A stretch of 64,000 nucleotides of DNA, from contig CAIJOK010000139.1 in the NCBI GenBank assembly GCA_903822205.1, forward strand, positions 1-64,000, given 5' to 3'. Under the pieces are notes generated by a model, which saw nothing but the letters and a program-made list of their open reading frames with translations, made no database searches and was not told where the DNA came from. Below, piece by piece: positions 61,727 to 64,000 of the stretch. The position numbers were made by a program, and so were the translations under genes. Numbering within the stretch: position 1 is the stretch's first letter; each line of letters opens with the position of its first letter. This stretch comes from an uncultured beta proteobacterium. Its GTDB lineage: Bacteria; Pseudomonadota; Gammaproteobacteria; Burkholderiales; Burkholderiaceae_C.

Positions 61727-62635
61727 ATGGGTATTCCATCTACTGTTGTTTTTGCAGACCTCTATGGCAGTACCGGTGTCTTTGAATCACTGGGTAACGT
61801 CCGTGCCACAGAGGCTGTCACACAGGCTACCCAGTGGATCGCAGAAAGAATCTCAGCCCACGGCGGACGGGTCGTCAAATTATTGGGAGACGGTGTTCTG
61901 GCCCTGTTTGATGTCAGCGCTGATGCCATCACATCCGTGGTCGATATGCAACGCAGTTACCAGTTGCGTCTGGCGCGCCTGCCTCCCACACTCTACATGC
62001 CACTGCGCATCGGCATTGCACGCGGCGATGTCGAGCTTGTCGCCGACGACTGCTACGGTGATGCCGTCAATATGGCCGCACGTTTAAGCGAACTGACCGG
62101 CCCCCATCAGATTTGGGTCAATGCCTTGGCCATGGAAAGCAGCCACCACATGATCGACGCACGCTTTCGATTGTTGGGGCCGATCATGATCCGTGGCCGA
62201 ACCGAGCCATGTACGGTTTTTCAGGTGGAGTGGCAAGAAGACCAGAACTCTGAGTTTTTTACGGTTCAAGCCACCATCAATGAAACGGACAAATTTACCG
62301 ATGCACTGGGGGGTGAAATCACCCTTTCATGGCAGGACAACCACCAAGCATTCAAAGCCTTTGAATTGCCTATTCACATTGGGCGCATTCGCATGGTTGA
62401 GTTTGTCGTCAATGACCCTCGTGTGTCTCGAACGCACGCCAGGGTTGACTGGCGTAACGGAAGCATGGTGCTGGTCGACGTCAGCTCGTATGGCTGCTGG
62501 GTGCGGTTTGCCGGTGGCGGGGCAGACTTGCTGCTCAGACGCGAAGAATGCGTTCTGCACGGCAGGGGCGACATTGCCTTGGGCACGTCATTTGGCGACC
62601 TCAGCGCACCCGTCGTGTCGTTTGTCATCCGTTAG
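61727..62635 (+). CDS. Class III adenylate/guanylate cyclase fused to FHA domain
   Basis: 302 residues from ATG 61727, with AAGGA nine bases before it. The cyclase homology domain (~5-165) has metal-binding Asp in VFADLYGST and LLGDGVLALF and the DAVNMAARLSELTG block. The C-terminal FHA domain (~200-300) has HIGRIRMVEFVVNDPRVSRTHARV, the phosphothreonine-binding core. Cyclase-FHA proteins are known and suggest control by Ser/Thr phosphorylation. No kinase or phosphatase gene is adjacent. Divergent from earP. Confidence 0.88.
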   Translation: MGIPSTVVFADLYGSTGVFESLGNVRATEAVTQATQWIAERISAHGGRVVKLLGDGVLALFDVSADAITSVVDMQRSYQLRLARLPPTLYMPLRIGIARGDVELVADDCYGDAVNMAARLSELTGPHQIWVNALAMESSHHMIDARFRLLGPIMIRGRTEPCTVFQVEWQEDQNSEFFTVQATINETDKFTDALGGEITLSWQDNHQAFKAFELPIHIGRIRMVEFVVNDPRVSRTHARVDWRNGSMVLVDVSSYGCWVRFAGGGADLLLRREECVLHGRGDIALGTSFGDLSAPVVSFVIR

Positions 62636-62697
62636 CCAAAGCGATGTTGCCGCGTTGTCTGTCGGTGCGGGTTGGCCCGCGCTGGCTGTTTTTCAGG

Positions 62698-63606
62698 TTA
62701 ATACGCACTGATCAGGGTGCCAAAAGCCTGCTCAGTCAAAATCTCAAGCAGCAGGACATGTGGCACACGCCCATCAATGATGTGAACCGAGCGAACTCCG
62801 CTCCTGGCGGCATCCAATGCACCTGCAATTTTGGGCAACATGCCACCGCTCAAAGTGCCGTCGGCAAATAGTCCATCGATTTGACGGGCGCTCAAATGGG
62901 TTAATAGCTCACCGGCTTGGTTCAAGACACCACTGATATTGGTCAGCATCAACAGCTTTTCGGCCTGAAGCACGGTGGCTAATTTGGCGGCCACCACATC
63001 GGCATTGATGTTGTAACTCTCGTTGTTTTCACCAAAGCCTATGGGGCTGATCACCGGAATGAAGGCATCGCTCTGCAACGCCCTGACCAAGCTGGGGTCA
63101 ATACTGACAATATCGCCCACTTGGCCCACGTCGTGCTCTTTGTCGCCATCCTGCATATCGACAACCTTGAGTTTCTGAGCGCGAATCAGACCCCCATCGC
63201 GCCCTGTCAAACCGACAGCCTTGCCTCCGGCATGGTTGATCAAGCCTACGATGTGCTGTTGAACCTCTCCAGCCAAAACCCATTCAACCACTTCCATGGT
63301 TTCAGCGTCAGTCACACGCATACCCTGGATAAAAGTACCTTTTTTACCCAGACGCTTTAAGGCTGTCTCTATCTGCGGGCCACCGCCATGCACCACCACG
63401 GGCTTGATCCCGACCAGTCCCAGCAAAACGACATCCTCAGCAAAATCAGCCTGCAATGCGGGGTCAGTCATGGCGTTACCGCCATATTTGATCACGATCG
63501 TCTTGCCATGAAACCTGCGGATATAAGGCAAAGCCTGGGCCAAAATTTCGGCCTTGTCTGATGGGGACAGGTGGGAAACAGAAGCACTGTGAGGTAGATG
63601 GGTCAT
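62698..63606 (-). CDS. argB: Acetylglutamate kinase
   Basis: 302-residue kinase for the second step of arginine synthesis. ATG 63606 ([22 protein letters not shown]) is typical of the betaproteobacterial form. Motifs: [43 protein letters not shown], and a C-terminal [11 protein letters not shown] and GGMLPKI. The long N-terminal helix fits the arginine-inhibited hexameric class. Stands alone here. Confidence 0.96.
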   Translation of the reverse strand: MTHLPHSASVSHLSPSDKAEILAQALPYIRRFHGKTIVIKYGGNAMTDPALQADFAEDVVLLGLVGIKPVVVHGGGPQIETALKRLGKKGTFIQGMRVTDAETMEVVEWVLAGEVQQHIVGLINHAGGKAVGLTGRDGGLIRAQKLKVVDMQDGDKEHDVGQVGDIVSIDPSLVRALQSDAFIPVISPIGFGENNESYNINADVVAAKLATVLQAEKLLMLTNISGVLNQAGELLTHLSARQIDGLFADGTLSGGMLPKIAGALDAARSGVRSVHIIDGRVPHVLLLEILTEQAFGTLISAY

Positions 63607-63901
63607 GGTAAAAGCATACAAATCGGTCGTTACTCATCCCCCAGCACAAGCAAGCAAGTGAGCCAGGTGAAAATGGGCTGAGGCCCATGAGCCTACGGAG
63701 GCTGGGACGAAGCACTTAAGGAGATAGCATCGCTGATTGTGCCTTGTGGCAGAGCAGGAGCAGGTGATGCACCTTACGGTGAGCCTCATGGTTCAGTCTA
63801 TTCGGTTCCCTTTTTTTCCACTATCCCACTTATCTGCCTGCCTGTACCGTCCATCCGTTCAACCCTCTAGGGGTGATGTGAATCGTTCAAAATGCATACT
63901 T
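63607..63901. other. Intergenic region before the pseudopilin gene
   Basis: 295 bases between argB (minus) and the pilin-like gene (plus). No coding frame or RNA gene recognised. A T7 stretch lies near 63808. Promoters for both genes are expected but not placed. Confidence 0.5.
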
Positions 63902-64000
63902 ATGAATAAGTCCCGCGGATTGACCATGGTTGAGCTGTTGGTGGTGATTGCCATCGTTGCGATCTTGGCCAGGCTGGCTGCGCCCTCATTCAAGCAAACG
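63902..64000 (+). CDS. Type IV pilin/pseudopilin (FimT/GspH type), 5' end only
   Basis: The first 33 codons show a short basic leader ending in Gly, then LTMVELLVV, with Glu at mature position 5 and a long hydrophobic helix. This is the class III signal cleaved and N-methylated by prepilin peptidase. The sequence LARLAAPSFKQ resembles FimT/GspH minor pseudopilins. The rest lies outside the window. It may work with a pilus or type II secretion ATPase such as the one at 973. Confidence 0.85.
   Translation, partial: MNKSRGLTMVELLVVIAIVAILARLAAPSFKQT

Overview
The window reads as a betaproteobacterial (Burkholderiales, Comamonadaceae-like) chromosome segment. The evidence is an EF-P with Arg32 paired with an EarP rhamnosyltransferase, the rseP-bamA-skp-lpxD-fabZ-lpxA envelope cluster, an rpsO-pnp-tpiA-secG-tRNA-Leu cluster, an Mla-type lipid transporter and a heptosyltransferase. 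Most of it is moderately GC-rich. The first ~940 bases are clearly more AT-rich and carry a HemW 3' end and a decayed photolyase, so that edge is either transferred DNA or a chimeric join.

Layout. 1-7.1 kb: hemW end, photolyase remnant, gspE-type ATPase, NlpC/P60 hydrolase, pepN, and an internally deleted IS66-type element with intact 13-bp ends. 7.2-13.8 kb: outer-membrane biogenesis and lipid A genes (+ strand). 13.9-18.4 kb: two tRNAs, then secG, tpiA, pnp and rpsO (- strand). 18.6-22.5 kb: an MlaEFD-like ABC system with an auxiliary lipoprotein. 22.5-30.6 kb: a triple-receiver hybrid kinase, CheR, CheB and a REC-PAS-PAS-GGDEF-EAL protein. A 128-bp MITE with a 9-bp target duplication and a 36-bp inverted-repeat unit sit between kinase and cheR. 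30.9-37.9 kb: an exopolysaccharide operon made of a BcsE-like c-di-GMP receptor, a TPR/beta-barrel exporter, a processive GT2, a small membrane protein and a deacetylase-like protein. It is not a standard cellulose, PNAG, Pel or alginate operon. 37.9-44.8 kb: xth/pyrE, a DUF4124 protein, two mannose-type nucleotidyltransferases, waaF and ilvE. 44.8-52.6 kb: a two-component system with a diheme cytochrome c, an orphan kinase core, pgk, and an SHP / diheme cytochrome / cytochrome b561-diheme fusion cluster.

52.7-58.7 kb is the most interesting part. It is a tightly overlapping operon encoding a V4R-like protein, a cytosolic group 3-like [NiFe]-hydrogenase small and large subunit, a 2[4Fe-4S] ferredoxin, a second V4R-like protein, a hydrogenase maturation protease and a soluble poly-HAMP chemoreceptor-like protein with two consecutive signalling hairpins. 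No NAD(P)-, F420- or Hdr-linked partner is present. I infer a hydrogen- or redox-sensing device that feeds a chemotaxis-type pathway.

58.7-64 kb: a membrane-anchored lipase-like hydrolase, efp/earP, an adenylate cyclase-FHA fusion, argB and the start of a type IV pseudopilin. Across the window, 7-12-bp tandem repeats recur at gene ends, linkers and intergenic gaps.
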